Shown here: positions 32,279 through 41,210 of the stretch, piece by piece | Position numbering within the stretch: the first letter of the stretch is position 1 | How the letters are laid out: every line of letters begins with the position of its first letter | Source: JANLVI01 sp031363915 | GTDB lineage: Bacteria; Vulcanimicrobiota; Vulcanimicrobiia; Vulcanimicrobiales; Vulcanimicrobiaceae | Direction: 5' to 3' | NCBI GenBank assembly: GCA_031363915.1 | Contig: JANLVI010000009.1 | Location: forward strand, 35,488-99,487 | Length of the DNA stretch: 64,000 nucleotides | Program-made: the position numbers and the translations under genes | The notes under the pieces: model-generated | What the model was told of the DNA's origin: nothing | The model's input: only the letters and a program-made list of their open reading frames with translations | Databases searched by the model: none

Positions 32279-33418
32279 CTACCGGAGCACGAGTTCGCGC
32301 TCGCCGGCGATCATGTTCTGGATGCGATCGCCGATGGTCGATGCCGAGAGCGGCCGCCGCAGGTGCGACATTTTATCGCGCAGTTGGAGAGCGCTGACGT
32401 CATCTCCGACGACGCGCGCCGTCAGACGTGCGAGTTCGCCCGCGTCGTGCGCGCGCAGCGCCGCACCGCGCGTGGTGAGATACGTTGCATTGCGCTCTTC
32501 TTGACCCGGTAACGGCCGCACGATGATCATCGGAAGTTCGGCCGCGAGGGCCTCGGAGGTCGTGAGGCCGCCGGGTTTGGTGATGATGACATCGCTTGCG
32601 TGCATGTAGTCGTAGACGTTGTCCACAAAGCCGAGCACGCGAGTTTCGTACGGATAGTTTGCCGTCCGTTCGGCGACCCGGCGTTCGAGATGCGCGTTGC
32701 GACCGACGATCACGACTGCATCGGGTGCATCCGCTCCGAGCGTTCCGAGTGCTTCGGTCGCTTGTTCGATCGGCCCCATTCCCAAGCCCCCGCCCATGAG
32801 CAACGCGATCGGGCGATCGACTGCAAGGCCGAGCCGCTCGCGTAATTCGGTACGCGTTTCGTTCATGAATCCGAAGCGTCCGTCGACCGGGATCCCGTCG
32901 ACTCGCACGCGGTCCGGATCGATCCCGCGCTCGATCATCGTCGCGCGCATCTCGGGCGTACCGACCGCATAAGCATCGATGTTCGGATAGATCCAAAACG
33001 GGTGCACGACGAAATCCGTCACGATGCCCATGACGGGTATCGACGAATTATACATTCGCTTATAGGCGGACATCACGCCGCACGGAAATGCGTGCGTGCA
33101 GACGACGGCGCTCGGCCGCATCTTGACGATCAATCGATGCAGACGTCGTGCCGTGTACTCCGCGGCCCACACGCGAAAGCCGCTTGCGACCGGCACGCGT
33201 TCGGCCCGGTCGTAAATCAGTTTATATAGTTCCGGCACGGTTTTGACCATGCCAATATAGCCGTCAGCAACGACTTTGCTAAAAAACGCAGCAGCGTACC
33301 GGTACGAGTCGACGACGTCGCCGCGGATGCCGCGCGAGCGCAGTTCGACTCGTACCGCATCGGCTGCGGCCGTATGTCCTACTCCAACACGTGCGGAGAG
33401 GAAAAGAACCGGGCCTAC
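32279..33418 (-). CDS. Glycosyltransferase family 28 (MGDG synthase / UgtP-like)
   Basis: From 33250 down, the protein has VCTHAFPCG, DFVVHPFW, LLMGGGLGMGPIE, and the sugar-nucleotide site VIITKPGGLTTSEALA...PLPGQEERNA. This is the processive diacylglycerol glucosyl/galactosyltransferase family. The frame continues upstream of ATG 33250 through VLFLSARVGVGHTAAADAV, the conserved N-terminal glycine loop. No ATG, GTG or TTG opens that part. The best candidate is GTA 33418, six bases after GGAGAG and overlapping the preceding stop; it gives 379 residues, the family length. It should make membrane glycolipids. A 323-residue form from 33250 would lack the first strand. Confidence 0.85.
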   Translation of the reverse strand, partial: VGPVLFLSARVGVGHTAAADAVRVELRSRGIRGDVVDSYRYAAAFFSKVVADGYIGMVKTVPELYKLIYDRAERVPVASGFRVWAAEYTARRLHRLIVKMRPSAVVCTHAFPCGVMSAYKRMYNSSIPVMGIVTDFVVHPFWIYPNIDAYAVGTPEMRATMIERGIDPDRVRVDGIPVDGRFGFMNETRTELRERLGLAVDRPIALLMGGGLGMGPIEQATEALGTLGADAPDAVVIVGRNAHLERRVAERTANYPYETRVLGFVDNVYDYMHASDVIITKPGGLTTSEALAAELPMIIVRPLPGQEERNATYLTTRGAALRAHDAGELARLTARVVGDDVSALQLRDKMSHLRRPLSASTIGDRIQNMIAGERELVLR

Positions 33419-33684
33419 GCGCCGCTCTCCGGCGACGATTCTTCAGCGAGGACAAAGAAGTCATCGAGAATTTCTTGAGCCAGCTCATCGTTATCGAGCA
33501 GCGTGCCTTTGGCGTCGGTCACGACGAACTCGTCGGCCTTTTCGCTGTAGCACACCGCAAACGTATTATTTTCGTCGTCTTCGACGAGGCCTACGACTTC
33601 AAACTCAAGCTGCGCGCCTTCGCTCGTTTCGATGACGAGCAGATCGCGAAGTTCGAGGGGGCCTTGATCGCCTGAGGATTCGAT
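33415..33684 (-). CDS. DUF1292 (YrzB-like) protein, non-canonical start
   Basis: An 89-residue acidic protein reading LVIETSEGAQLEFEVVG then LVEDDENNTFAVCYSE and LAQEILDDFFVLAEE, the DUF1292/YrzB pattern. Its place after ruvX and mltG matches the ruvX-yrzB-mltG neighbourhood of Firmicutes. No ATG, GTG or TTG precedes the conserved part. ATC 33684 lies eight bases after a good AGGAG (33697-33693), just past the mltG stop, so ATC is the probable start codon. The function of the family is unknown. Confidence 0.75.
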   Translation of the reverse strand: MESSGDQGPLELRDLLVIETSEGAQLEFEVVGLVEDDENNTFAVCYSEKADEFVVTDAKGTLLDNDELAQEILDDFFVLAEESSPESGA

Positions 33685-33695
33685 GGTCTGGGCTC

Positions 33696-34706
33696 CTATT
33701 TGAGATAACGGGACACGTTCGCATTGTGCTCTTGGAGCGTTTTTGCGAAAGCCGAGTGCCCGTCCCCTTTGTAGACATAGTACAGATAGTCGGACGCACG
33801 GGGCGCGAAAGCCGCATCCAGCGACGCCTTACCGGGATTGGCGATGGGCGTCGGGGGGAGCCCGGGGTAGCGGTAGGTGTTATACGGCGAATCGATCTGA
33901 AGGTCTTTGCGGGTGATGACCTCGTGGTGGGTCGGGAACACGTACTCGATCGTTGCGTCAACTTCCAAAGGCATCCCGAGCCGGAGCCGGTTGTAGTAGA
34001 CTCCGGCCATGAGCGGGCGCTCCTCGTCGGCCTTGGCCTCACGCTCGACGAGCGAGGCGACCGTCACAATCTGCGGGACACTTAGGCCGAGGCGGCGGGC
34101 TCGCCCGCTTGCATCGGCCGGCAGCTCCTTACGGAACTGATCCACCAGAATCTTCGCCGCCGCACGCGGCGTGACGTCGACCGGCATCAGGTAGGTGCTC
34201 GGGAAAAGAAATCCTTCGAGCCCCCGCGTACGCGTGCCGGCAAGGTCGATCGATTCGGCGAGGAAGGCCCGCTCGAACGCGTCCTGTGAGCCGAACTTCT
34301 TTTCCGCAAGCGACGCCGCGATCTCGCGCGCGGTATAGCCTTCGGGGAAGGTCACCCAGCGCGCGACCTGACCTGTTCCGGCGGTAATCATGCGCAAGAT
34401 CTCGTCGCTCGACTGGTGCGGCTCGACCGTGTACTCTCCCGCTTTGATATTTGCTTCTTCTCCTCGCAGTCGCGCGAGGATGCGAAAGGCGATCGGCTGC
34501 GCGATGACACGGCTCTCCGCGAGTTGCGTGGTAACGGCGCCGAAGGAACTGCCGCGCGCGACGATCACGGTCATCCGCGCGGCCGGCAGAGAGCGGTCGG
34601 TGTAGATGGAATTCTGGAACCATAGCCCCGCTGCAGCGACGATCACGCCGACGGAGACGATGATCGCAACGAACGCGTTGACGAGCGAGCGGCCCAAACG
34701 ACTCAC
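33696..34706 (-). CDS. mltG: Endolytic murein transglycosylase MltG
   Basis: The 336-residue protein has one N-terminal membrane helix (AFVAIIVSVGVIVAAAGLWF), a LysM-like region, and the YceG catalytic core: TFPEGYTAREIA, LEGFLFPSTY, ASLVEREA with the catalytic Glu, MPLEVDATIEY, YNTYRYPGLPPTPIANPG. It cleaves nascent glycan strands and sets their length at the membrane. It overlaps the ruvX stop by four bases. Confidence 0.95.
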   Translation of the reverse strand: MSRLGRSLVNAFVAIIVSVGVIVAAAGLWFQNSIYTDRSLPAARMTVIVARGSSFGAVTTQLAESRVIAQPIAFRILARLRGEEANIKAGEYTVEPHQSSDEILRMITAGTGQVARWVTFPEGYTAREIAASLAEKKFGSQDAFERAFLAESIDLAGTRTRGLEGFLFPSTYLMPVDVTPRAAAKILVDQFRKELPADASGRARRLGLSVPQIVTVASLVEREAKADEERPLMAGVYYNRLRLGMPLEVDATIEYVFPTHHEVITRKDLQIDSPYNTYRYPGLPPTPIANPGKASLDAAFAPRASDYLYYVYKGDGHSAFAKTLQEHNANVSRYLK

Positions 34707-35125
34707 GAGTTTCGCTTTCGGGCGAGGTACGTTTCGAGGATCATCGCCGCTGCCAGTTTGTCGACGACGCCGCGCCGTGCCTTGCGCGAAACGTCCGCAC
34801 CGATGAGCGATTTCTGCACCGCGGCCGTCGTGAGGCGCTCGTCGATACGTGCGATCTCGCCGTCGAACACGCGCGCGAGCGCGACGACGAAGGCGTCCAT
34901 CTTCTCGGCGGCGGGTCCGCGCGTTCCGGCCATCGTGAGCGGGTCGCCGACGACGATCGTGCGCGAACCCCGTTCCGCTGCGATCGCGACGATCGCCGCG
35001 AGGTCGGCTTTAATGTTCGTGCGCTCGATCGTACCGTAGGGCAGCGCGAAACTGCCGAACGGATCGCTCACGGCGATGCCGATGCGGCGTTCGCCGACAT
35101 CGAGTGCGACGATTTGGTTTTCCAT
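34703..35125 (-). CDS. ruvX: Holliday junction resolvase-like RuvX (YqgF)
   Basis: A 140-residue RNase H-fold protein with ALDVGERRIGIAVSDP at the start, VVGDPLTMAGTRGPAA, and DERLTTAAV, the YqgF acidic residues. The family processes 16S rRNA 3' ends and/or resolves Holliday junctions. Its ATG overlaps the recO stop by one base. Confidence 0.95.
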   Translation of the reverse strand: MENQIVALDVGERRIGIAVSDPFGSFALPYGTIERTNIKADLAAIVAIAAERGSRTIVVGDPLTMAGTRGPAAEKMDAFVVALARVFDGEIARIDERLTTAAVQKSLIGADVSRKARRGVVDKLAAAMILETYLARKRNS

Positions 35126-35862
35126 CAGAGCGAGTAGCGCTCCAGATGAACGCTGGCGCGCGGCCGCTTACCCAAATGAACGGTTAGCAAGTCGTCGATC
35201 GCACGTGCGGTGCGCGGTGTGGCGCGCGTCGCGGCGCCGGGTTCGCCGCGCGGCAGTCCGAGCGCACGAAAATTCGCCAAGTCCGCCGCATCGAGCGCGA
35301 TCGTACTGCCGCGCGCGCCGAGGCACGCGTGACAGGCAAGACCATGTGCCTCCGCGTCGATCCACGCTTCGTCGGAAAGCCCCCGTCCGCACCGCACGCA
35401 GCTATCGTCCGGCGGCGCAAGACCGAGCGCGTGCAAGAGGCGCAGTTCGAATCGCGGGACGAACTTCGCCGGATCTCCACTGCCGTCGATCGCAGCGATC
35501 GCACTTGCGAGGAGATCGTAGATTTCCGGCATCGCGAGGTCCGGTTCGCAAAACGACGAGACCAGCTCCGCGAGCAAGTGTCCCGTCGCAAAGGCGCTCG
35601 GCTCCACGACCCCATTCCAGTGCGTCGTTCGCGTCTGCGCGCTCGTAATCACATCGAGATTCCGGCCGCGATGCAACGTGAGCGTTGCCTCGGTCAGAAA
35701 TTCCAATCGCCCGCCGACGTGACTCTTCGTGCGCCGGATGCCTTTCCCGACCGCATCGACTTTGCCGCGCAACTTGGTGAAGAGCGTGAATATCTTATCG
35801 GCCTCACCGAGGTTGCGCGCGCGCAGCACGATCGCATCGGTGGTATACGTCCGCTCGATCAG
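35125..35862 (-). CDS. recO: DNA repair protein RecO, probable CTG start
   Basis: The 245-residue protein has the RecO N-terminal OB fold (ERTYTTDAIVLRARNLGEADKI, TLFTKLRGKVDAVGKGIRR) and a four-cysteine zinc site (CVRCGRG...CHACLG). RecO loads RecA and anneals single-stranded DNA. Conserved residues begin right at the cdd stop. No ATG, GTG or TTG lies there, but CTG 35862 overlaps that stop as CTGA, so it is the likely start. GTG inside DAIVL is the next option and would cut the first strand. Confidence 0.9.
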   Translation of the reverse strand: MIERTYTTDAIVLRARNLGEADKIFTLFTKLRGKVDAVGKGIRRTKSHVGGRLEFLTEATLTLHRGRNLDVITSAQTRTTHWNGVVEPSAFATGHLLAELVSSFCEPDLAMPEIYDLLASAIAAIDGSGDPAKFVPRFELRLLHALGLAPPDDSCVRCGRGLSDEAWIDAEAHGLACHACLGARGSTIALDAADLANFRALGLPRGEPGAATRATPRTARAIDDLLTVHLGKRPRASVHLERYSL

Positions 35863-36263
35863 CGCGCGTTCTCGAGCGTTTGCGGTGAGAACGCATCGGG
35901 CAGCAAGTCGCCGATCGTGCGCGTCTGCGCACCATCGCCGGATACCGTGATGACCCGTAACCCCATGCCGAATTCGACGAGCACTTGGCGGCAAGCACCG
36001 CACGGCGTCGTTGCGGTGCCCTCCGGTCCGACGACCGCGATTGCCTCGAAGGCACGCGCGCCCGCACTTACCGCAGCGAAAAACGCAACGCGTTCCGCGC
36101 ACATCGAAAGTCCATACGATGCGTTCTCGATGTTCGCACCCGCGAATACGCGACCGTCCTCTGCTTGAAGCGCTGCGCCGACGGTGAAGTTCGAGTACGG
36201 AGCGTACGCGCCGCCACGGGCCGCGCGGGCGGCTTCGAGCAGGCTAGAGGGGTCGTGTGCCAT
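35859..36263 (-). CDS. cdd: Cytidine deaminase
   Basis: This 134-residue homotetrameric-type cytidine deaminase has YAPYSNFTVGAAL, GANIENASYGLSMCAERVA (Cys-Ala-Glu) and TPCGACRQVL zinc ligands. It converts cytidine to uridine for pyrimidine salvage. It overlaps the upstream CNNM gene by 20 bases. In Bacillus the next gene would be era, but here recO follows directly. Confidence 0.95.
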   Translation of the reverse strand: MAHDPSSLLEAARAARGGAYAPYSNFTVGAALQAEDGRVFAGANIENASYGLSMCAERVAFFAAVSAGARAFEAIAVVGPEGTATTPCGACRQVLVEFGMGLRVITVSGDGAQTRTIGDLLPDAFSPQTLENAR

Positions 36264-37557
36264 CGGGTTCCAGCTCGTCGCCCGTACCGGCGTGCGCCTT
36301 GCCGTTAGTCAACACGCGAACGGTGAGAATACGTCGGCCGCGGGTACGATCGACGCGCAATTTCACGCCCGGTGCCGCTTCGATCTCTTCGCCTTCGTGC
36401 GGCAGACGACCGAAGAGTCCGACCGTGAAGCCGCCGATCGTCTCGAACTCTTCGTGCGGGAGTTCCAAATCGAGTTCGGCGTTGAGATCTTCGATATTCA
36501 CACCCGCCTCGACGATCGTCTCGTCGGGCTCGATGCGGCGGATCGATTCTTCTTCACCTTCGTCGTGTTCGTCGCGAATTTCGCCGACGATTTCTTCGAG
36601 CAAATCTTCCATCGTCACGAGTCCCGCGGTACCGCCGTATTCGTCGAGCACGATAGCGAGCGAATATTTTCCGCGCTGCATATCGCGTAAGAGTTCCGAG
36701 ATGCGTTTATTTTCCGGCACATGCGTGACCGGGCGCATGATCGAGCGCAGCGAGGCTGCCGCGATCGCGCCCTCCGAGAGACTGATGAGCAGTTCGCGAT
36801 CGTGCACGACGCCGATGACGTTATCGATCGTCTCTTCGTAGACAGGCAGCTTCGAGTAGCCCTCGGCGATCACCAAGTCGAGCGCACGACGCGGCGTTGC
36901 GGTGAGGGCGACGGCGACCATCCGCGTGCGGGGCGTCATCACTTCACGCACGATCGTATCGCCGAATTCGATGATCGAATGAATGAGTTCGCGTTCGTCC
37001 TCTTCGATCACGTTCTGTTCCACGCCGACGTTGACAATCGTCTTGATGTCGTCTTCGGTAACGTACGGACCGTTCGCGACGGGCCGTCCGCCGAAGAACT
37101 TGACGAGAGCGTTCGAGAGCGCGAGAAAGAGCCACGTAAACGGCGTGAGCATCCAGATGACACTACGCAGCGGCGGCGCGATGCGGATCGACCAGCGTTC
37201 GCTGTCGGAGACGGCGACGGTTTTGGGGAGAATCTCACCGAAGAGTAAGATCGCAACGGTCATAACGAGCGTCGACCAGATCGCGGCATGCGGGATACCC
37301 GCGGCGATAAAAAGGTACGTTGCGACCGAATCGGCAGCGAGCAACACGAAGGTGTTGCCGATCAGCACCGTGGTCAGAACGCGGTTGCGGTCTTCCAACA
37401 GCTTCTCGAGCGCCACGGCGCCCGGGATTTTTCGCTGGGACATCGCGCGCGCTTTGAGTCGCGAGAGCGAGACGATCGAGGCCTCGGATGCAGCGAAAAA
37501 GGCCGCCGCACCCGTGAGGATGACCAGCGCGAGAATCTCAGGCCAGTACGGGGTCAT
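36244..37557 (-). CDS. CNNM/CorC-type hemolysin family protein
   Basis: The 437-residue protein has an N-terminal CNNM transmembrane domain (AAFFAASEASIVSLSRLKARAM, ILLFGEILPKTVAV), a tandem CBS pair (VMTPRTRMVAV to IMRPVTHVPEN), and a C-terminal CorC_HlyC domain (DEYGGTAGLVTMEDLLEEIVGEI). Members transport or sense Mg2+ and other cations; hemolysin is a historical label. It lies in the conserved phoH-ybeY-CNNM-cdd order seen in several phyla. Confidence 0.94.
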   Translation of the reverse strand: MTPYWPEILALVILTGAAAFFAASEASIVSLSRLKARAMSQRKIPGAVALEKLLEDRNRVLTTVLIGNTFVLLAADSVATYLFIAAGIPHAAIWSTLVMTVAILLFGEILPKTVAVSDSERWSIRIAPPLRSVIWMLTPFTWLFLALSNALVKFFGGRPVANGPYVTEDDIKTIVNVGVEQNVIEEDERELIHSIIEFGDTIVREVMTPRTRMVAVALTATPRRALDLVIAEGYSKLPVYEETIDNVIGVVHDRELLISLSEGAIAAASLRSIMRPVTHVPENKRISELLRDMQRGKYSLAIVLDEYGGTAGLVTMEDLLEEIVGEIRDEHDEGEEESIRRIEPDETIVEAGVNIEDLNAELDLELPHEEFETIGGFTVGLFGRLPHEGEEIEAAPGVKLRVDRTRGRRILTVRVLTNGKAHAGTGDELEPDGTRPL

Positions 37558-37657
37558 CGGTTTTGCGTCCGGACGTTTTCACGTCGGCCGCGCGTCACGA
37601 ACGGGCGGGGATCGGCGGCCGCAGGTAGGGGGTCGTCGGTATTCACAGGAGTCTCTA

Positions 37658-38413
37658 TCATACCACAGTGCGTCCATGAACCATCAAAAAGAGGACGTAG
37701 CTGACGCCCGCGCCGAGTACGCTTCCCAGAACGACTTCGCGGGCAGAGTGGATCCCCGCTTCGACGCGGACCTGAACGACCAGAAAGGCAAGGAAGAGAG
37801 CTAGCGCCGCGATCAGGGCACTTCCGCTCAGCAGCGAGACGAACGTGGCCGCCGCAAAGGCGAGCGCCGCATGTCCGCTCACGGCACCGCCTTGCAGCAC
37901 CGAGCCACGCCCGACCCAGGCTTTCGCGACCACCGTTGCGAGCGAGACGACGACCATCGAGATGAACACGGCGTTGGCCGGGAGATTTAGCGCGGCACGG
38001 TACACCTGGTCACCCCCCGCGAGAATTCCCTCGTAGAACGTCAGGTAGCCGACTATCACCGCCGCGCACGCTACGACGAGGACGGCGCCGGCCGCTGTAT
38101 CTTTGGCGATTTTGGCGAGCGGATGGTGGGCGACGGTCATCAAGTCGACGACCGACTCGATCGCGGTGTTGATCAATTCGAAGGCGAGCACGACGGCGAC
38201 CGTGATGACGATCCCGATCACGTACGGGCGCTGCAATCGTAGGACCATCGTAAGCACGAGAACGATCGCGGCGGCGAGCAAGTGCAGGCGCATGTTGCGC
38301 TGCGATTTTGCCGCGTAGATGATGCCCGCAAACGCGTAGTGAAATGGTGCCCAGAACGTGCTCTCGTGGACGAGTTTGACTCCGGGCGCGGGTTTGGGAT
38401 GCGGTTGTTTCAT
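37658..38413 (-). CDS. Diacylglycerol/undecaprenol kinase fused to a PAP2-like phosphatase domain
   Basis: Of 251 residues, about 1-125 are a DgkA-type lipid kinase (FAGIIYAAKSQRNMRLHLLAA, LAFELINTAIESVVDLMT, HPLAKIAKDTAAGAVL). The rest is a PAP2-type membrane domain with VSGHAALAF and RVEAGIHSAREVVLG in the places of the acid-phosphatase motifs. Kinase and phosphatase activities on one chain suggest control of undecaprenyl or diacylglycerol phosphate levels. The Asp usual after the second His is Arg-Glu here, so phosphatase activity is uncertain. ATG 38413 is chosen since upstream residues have no homology. Confidence 0.88.
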   Translation of the reverse strand: MKQPHPKPAPGVKLVHESTFWAPFHYAFAGIIYAAKSQRNMRLHLLAAAIVLVLTMVLRLQRPYVIGIVITVAVVLAFELINTAIESVVDLMTVAHHPLAKIAKDTAAGAVLVVACAAVIVGYLTFYEGILAGGDQVYRAALNLPANAVFISMVVVSLATVVAKAWVGRGSVLQGGAVSGHAALAFAAATFVSLLSGSALIAALALFLAFLVVQVRVEAGIHSAREVVLGSVLGAGVSYVLFLMVHGRTVV

Positions 38414-38462
38414 CGGCGGTCCGGACAAATTTTCCGGTAGCGCGGACGGCCGCCTGCTGGAG

Positions 38463-38915
38463 CTAATATGGCCAGGGCATGCCGATGGCGCTTGCGAGGC
38501 GGCGCTCTTCGCGCTCCATCGCTGCGCGCTCGTCCGGCTCTTCGTGATCGTGGCCGAGTAGATGCAAGATGCCGTGGATGAGCAGCCGCTGCACTTCGCG
38601 ATCGAGCGTCGCATCGTATTCCGCGGCTTGGCGCAGCGCCGTATCGAGGCTGATGACAATATCGCCCAGCAAACGCTCCGTCTCACCGTCGCCCTGGTCT
38701 CCCGCTTCGTAGAGTGGGAAGCTCAAGACGTCGGTGGGTTTGTCTTTGCCGCGATATGCAAGATTGAGTTCGCGAATCTTCGGATCGCGCACGAACGAAA
38801 CCGACAGACTCGCGTCGTGTTCGCCGACGGCCGCAAGCAGATCCGCAATGAGCGGCTCGAGGGCGCTTGTATCCAGACCGCTCTTACGCGTCGCGTTGGT
38901 CAGATAGACGGGCAT
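38463..38915 (-). CDS. ybeY: Endoribonuclease YbeY
   Basis: The 150-residue metalloprotein has KDKPTDVLSFP and the zinc motif HGILHLLGHDH. YbeY matures 16S rRNA and takes part in ribosome quality control. ATG 38915 was chosen to begin MPVYLTN; the gene overlaps the phoH end by 32 bases. Confidence 0.94.
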   Translation of the reverse strand: MPVYLTNATRKSGLDTSALEPLIADLLAAVGEHDASLSVSFVRDPKIRELNLAYRGKDKPTDVLSFPLYEAGDQGDGETERLLGDIVISLDTALRQAAEYDATLDREVQRLLIHGILHLLGHDHEEPDERAAMEREERRLASAIGMPWPY

Positions 38916-39834
38916 AGGCCGTGATGATTTTTCCGACGAGCGGATGACGAACGACGTCGCTTGCATCGAGCGTGACGATTCCGATGTCATCGATGTCAGA
39001 AAAGAGACGCGGCACGTCGACGAGACCGCTTACCGATCCACGCGGCAGATCGATCTGCGTTGAATCGCCGTTGACGATCATCTTGGCGTTTGCGCCAAGA
39101 CGCGTGAGGAACATTTTGAGTTGTGCGCGCGTTGCGTTCTGCGCTTCATCGAGGATCACGAACGCGTCGCTGAGCGTGCGGCCGCGCATATACGCAAGCG
39201 GAGCGACTTCGATCACGCCGCGTTCGAGATACTTTGCAACCGTTTGATCGTCGAGCATTTCCGCGAGTGCATCGTAGAGTGGACGCAGATACGGGTCGAC
39301 TTTTTCTTTGAAATCGCCCGGCAGAAACCCGAGTTTCTCGCCGGCTTCGACCGCCGGACGCGAGAGGATTATCTTTGAGATCGCACGCGCCTTGAGCGCA
39401 CGAACCGCCATCACGATAGCAAGAAACGTTTTGCCCGTGCCGGCCGGACCGATCCCAAAGGTGAGCGTATTCTGCTCGATGCTCGCGACGAACGCGCGCT
39501 GACCCGCGGTCTTCGGGCGAATCTCTTTGCCGCGCGCGGTTTGGATCAGCGTCGGCGGGATCGCGGCGGTAAGCGTCTGCGCGGCGAGCGCCACATCATC
39601 GGGCGTCACTTGCGCGCCGCGCTGAGCGGCAGCTAGCATCGCCTGGAGCACGTGATGCGCGCGCTGCACCGCGGCACGTTCGCCGCTGACCAGCAAATGC
39701 TCGCCGTTCATTCGAACGACGACGGGAATCAACGCCTCGAGGGCGGAGAGATTTTGGTCATACTGGCCGCAAAAGCGGAGCGGGTCGGAGAGGCCGGCGA
39801 GTTCGAACGCCTGCTCGGTCTTTACGCTTGCCAG
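38884..39834 (-). CDS. phoH: PhoH-like ATPase, probable CTG start
   Basis: A PhoH-family protein with Walker A GIGPAGTGKTFLA, LSRPAVEAGEKLGFLPGD, Walker B FVILDEAQNAT and GDSTQIDLPRG. It is an ATPase linked to RNA metabolism beside ybeY. The usual first domain (LRFCGQYDQNLSALEA ... VSGERAAV) extends upstream of TTG 39732. CTG 39834, six bases after GAGGT, starts that region and gives 316 residues; no ATG, GTG or TTG is available there. TTG 39732 would cut off about 34 residues. Confidence 0.92.
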   Translation of the reverse strand: MASVKTEQAFELAGLSDPLRFCGQYDQNLSALEALIPVVVRMNGEHLLVSGERAAVQRAHHVLQAMLAAAQRGAQVTPDDVALAAQTLTAAIPPTLIQTARGKEIRPKTAGQRAFVASIEQNTLTFGIGPAGTGKTFLAIVMAVRALKARAISKIILSRPAVEAGEKLGFLPGDFKEKVDPYLRPLYDALAEMLDDQTVAKYLERGVIEVAPLAYMRGRTLSDAFVILDEAQNATRAQLKMFLTRLGANAKMIVNGDSTQIDLPRGSVSGLVDVPRLFSDIDDIGIVTLDASDVVRHPLVGKIITAYARLSDQRDA

Positions 39835-39890
39835 CGGGTTACCTCGAGGATACGCACGTCCTTTAGAACGCCGCAGCGGGCGCGGGAGTT

Positions 39891-40196
39891 CTAGCGCAGC
39901 GATTTTGGCGGTCCGAGGACCTCACCTGCGATGATTGCCCCCAGGAGACCCTGCGGGCTGCGGAACTGCTGCGCCCAAGGCGCGATCGGCGGCGCAACCT
40001 CTCCGGGCTGATACGACTCACCGATCGGGCGTCTTGAAATCGCGGGCCGACGCACGTCGATCGGCGGTTCGGGCATCGGCGGCGCGGCCTGGACCGGCGA
40101 AGGCACCTCAGAACGTACCGCCGAGGGCGGCGCGTAGCTGCGTTTTGCGGCACGAGGCATGAGAGAGGCGAAGAGTTGCCCGAGCAGTTCGTCCAT
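39891..40196 (-). CDS. Hypothetical proline-rich protein
   Basis: A 101-residue protein with a short helix at the start (MDELLGQLFASLMPR), a Pro-rich middle (about 20-75) and the tail GLLGAIIAGEVLGPPKSLR. No family is recognised. It lies 3 bases after floA, replacing the yqfB-D genes found there in Bacillus, so it may act with the flotillin or PhoH. The stop lies close to the start of the phoH frame. Confidence 0.7.
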   Translation of the reverse strand: MDELLGQLFASLMPRAAKRSYAPPSAVRSEVPSPVQAAPPMPEPPIDVRRPAISRRPIGESYQPGEVAPPIAPWAQQFRSPQGLLGAIIAGEVLGPPKSLR

Positions 40197-40199
40197 CGT

Positions 40200-41195
40200 T
40201 TATTTCTGGGGCGGCTGCGGAATGTCGGTCGGATTCACGCCTTGCCCGATGGCGCCGCGCATATCCGTGTCGGCTTTGATGTTGTTGAGTTTGTAGTAGT
40301 CCATCACGCCGAGATTGCCGCTACGAAAAGCCTCGGCGATTGCTTGCGGAATCTGCGCTTCGGCCTCGACGACTTTGGCGCGCATCGCTTGCGTGTGCGC
40401 TTTTTGTTCTTGTTCTGCGGCTTGCGCGGCGTATTGCCGTTCGGCAGCCTTGGCCTGCGCGATTCGACGGTCGGCTTCGGCCTGCGTCGTCTGCAATTCC
40501 GCGCCGATGTTCTTGCCGACATCGACGTCGGCGATGTCGATCGAGACGATTTCGAACGCCGTACCCGCATCCAAGCCTTTGGCGAGTACGGCTTTCGAGA
40601 TACGGTCCGGATATTCGAGTACTTCTTTGTGATCGACGGCGGCACCGACGGCGGAGACCACGCCTTCACCGACGCGCGCGACGATCGTCGATTCACCTGC
40701 GCCGCCGACGTAGCGGTCGAGGTTGGAACGCACGGTGATACGCGCTTTAACGTTGAGCTGGATGCCGTTCTGCGCGACACCTTGGAAGATTGGCGTCTCG
40801 ATCACGCGTGGCGTGACCGACATTTGCAGCGCTTCGAGCACGTTGCGTCCGGCAAGGTCGATTGCAGCAGCGCGCTGCCACGCAAGCGGAATTTGCGCGC
40901 GCTGCGCCGCGATCATCGCAAGCGTCACGTTTTCAACGTTACCGCCTGCGAGAATGTGCGACTGCATTTGATCGACGGTGAGATCGAGGCCAGCTTTGCG
41001 CGAGCGAACGAGATTCGAGACGATGACGGAGGCGGGGACGCCGATAATGCGCATCCGAATGAGCGCGCCCATCGAAAGCGGGACGCCCGCCGCAATCGTG
41101 CGGATCCAAAGACCGAGCGGAAAGTAGTAGAGAAACAAAATCACGCCGACGATCAAAGCGACGACGACCACACCGAACCAACCTAAGACGGCCAT
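40200..41195 (-). CDS. floA: Flotillin-like protein FloA (YqfA)
   Basis: The 331-residue protein has one N-terminal membrane stretch (VVVVALIVGVILFLYYFP), the hallmark GVPLSMGALIRMRIIGVP, GLDLTVDQMQSHILAGGNV and a Glu/Ala-rich coiled tail. FloA scaffolds membrane microdomains. It lies 15 bases after nfeD, the conserved partner. Confidence 0.95.
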   Translation of the reverse strand: MAVLGWFGVVVVALIVGVILFLYYFPLGLWIRTIAAGVPLSMGALIRMRIIGVPASVIVSNLVRSRKAGLDLTVDQMQSHILAGGNVENVTLAMIAAQRAQIPLAWQRAAAIDLAGRNVLEALQMSVTPRVIETPIFQGVAQNGIQLNVKARITVRSNLDRYVGGAGESTIVARVGEGVVSAVGAAVDHKEVLEYPDRISKAVLAKGLDAGTAFEIVSIDIADVDVGKNIGAELQTTQAEADRRIAQAKAAERQYAAQAAEQEQKAHTQAMRAKVVEAEAQIPQAIAEAFRSGNLGVMDYYKLNNIKADTDMRGAIGQGVNPTDIPQPPQK

Positions 41196-41210
41196 TAAAC
41201 TTCCTTTGCG

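Noticed and set aside
33391..33675. Plus-strand frame opposite the DUF1292 gene
   Set aside because: It is antisense to the conserved DUF1292 reading frame, which has a family match and a ribosome-binding site.
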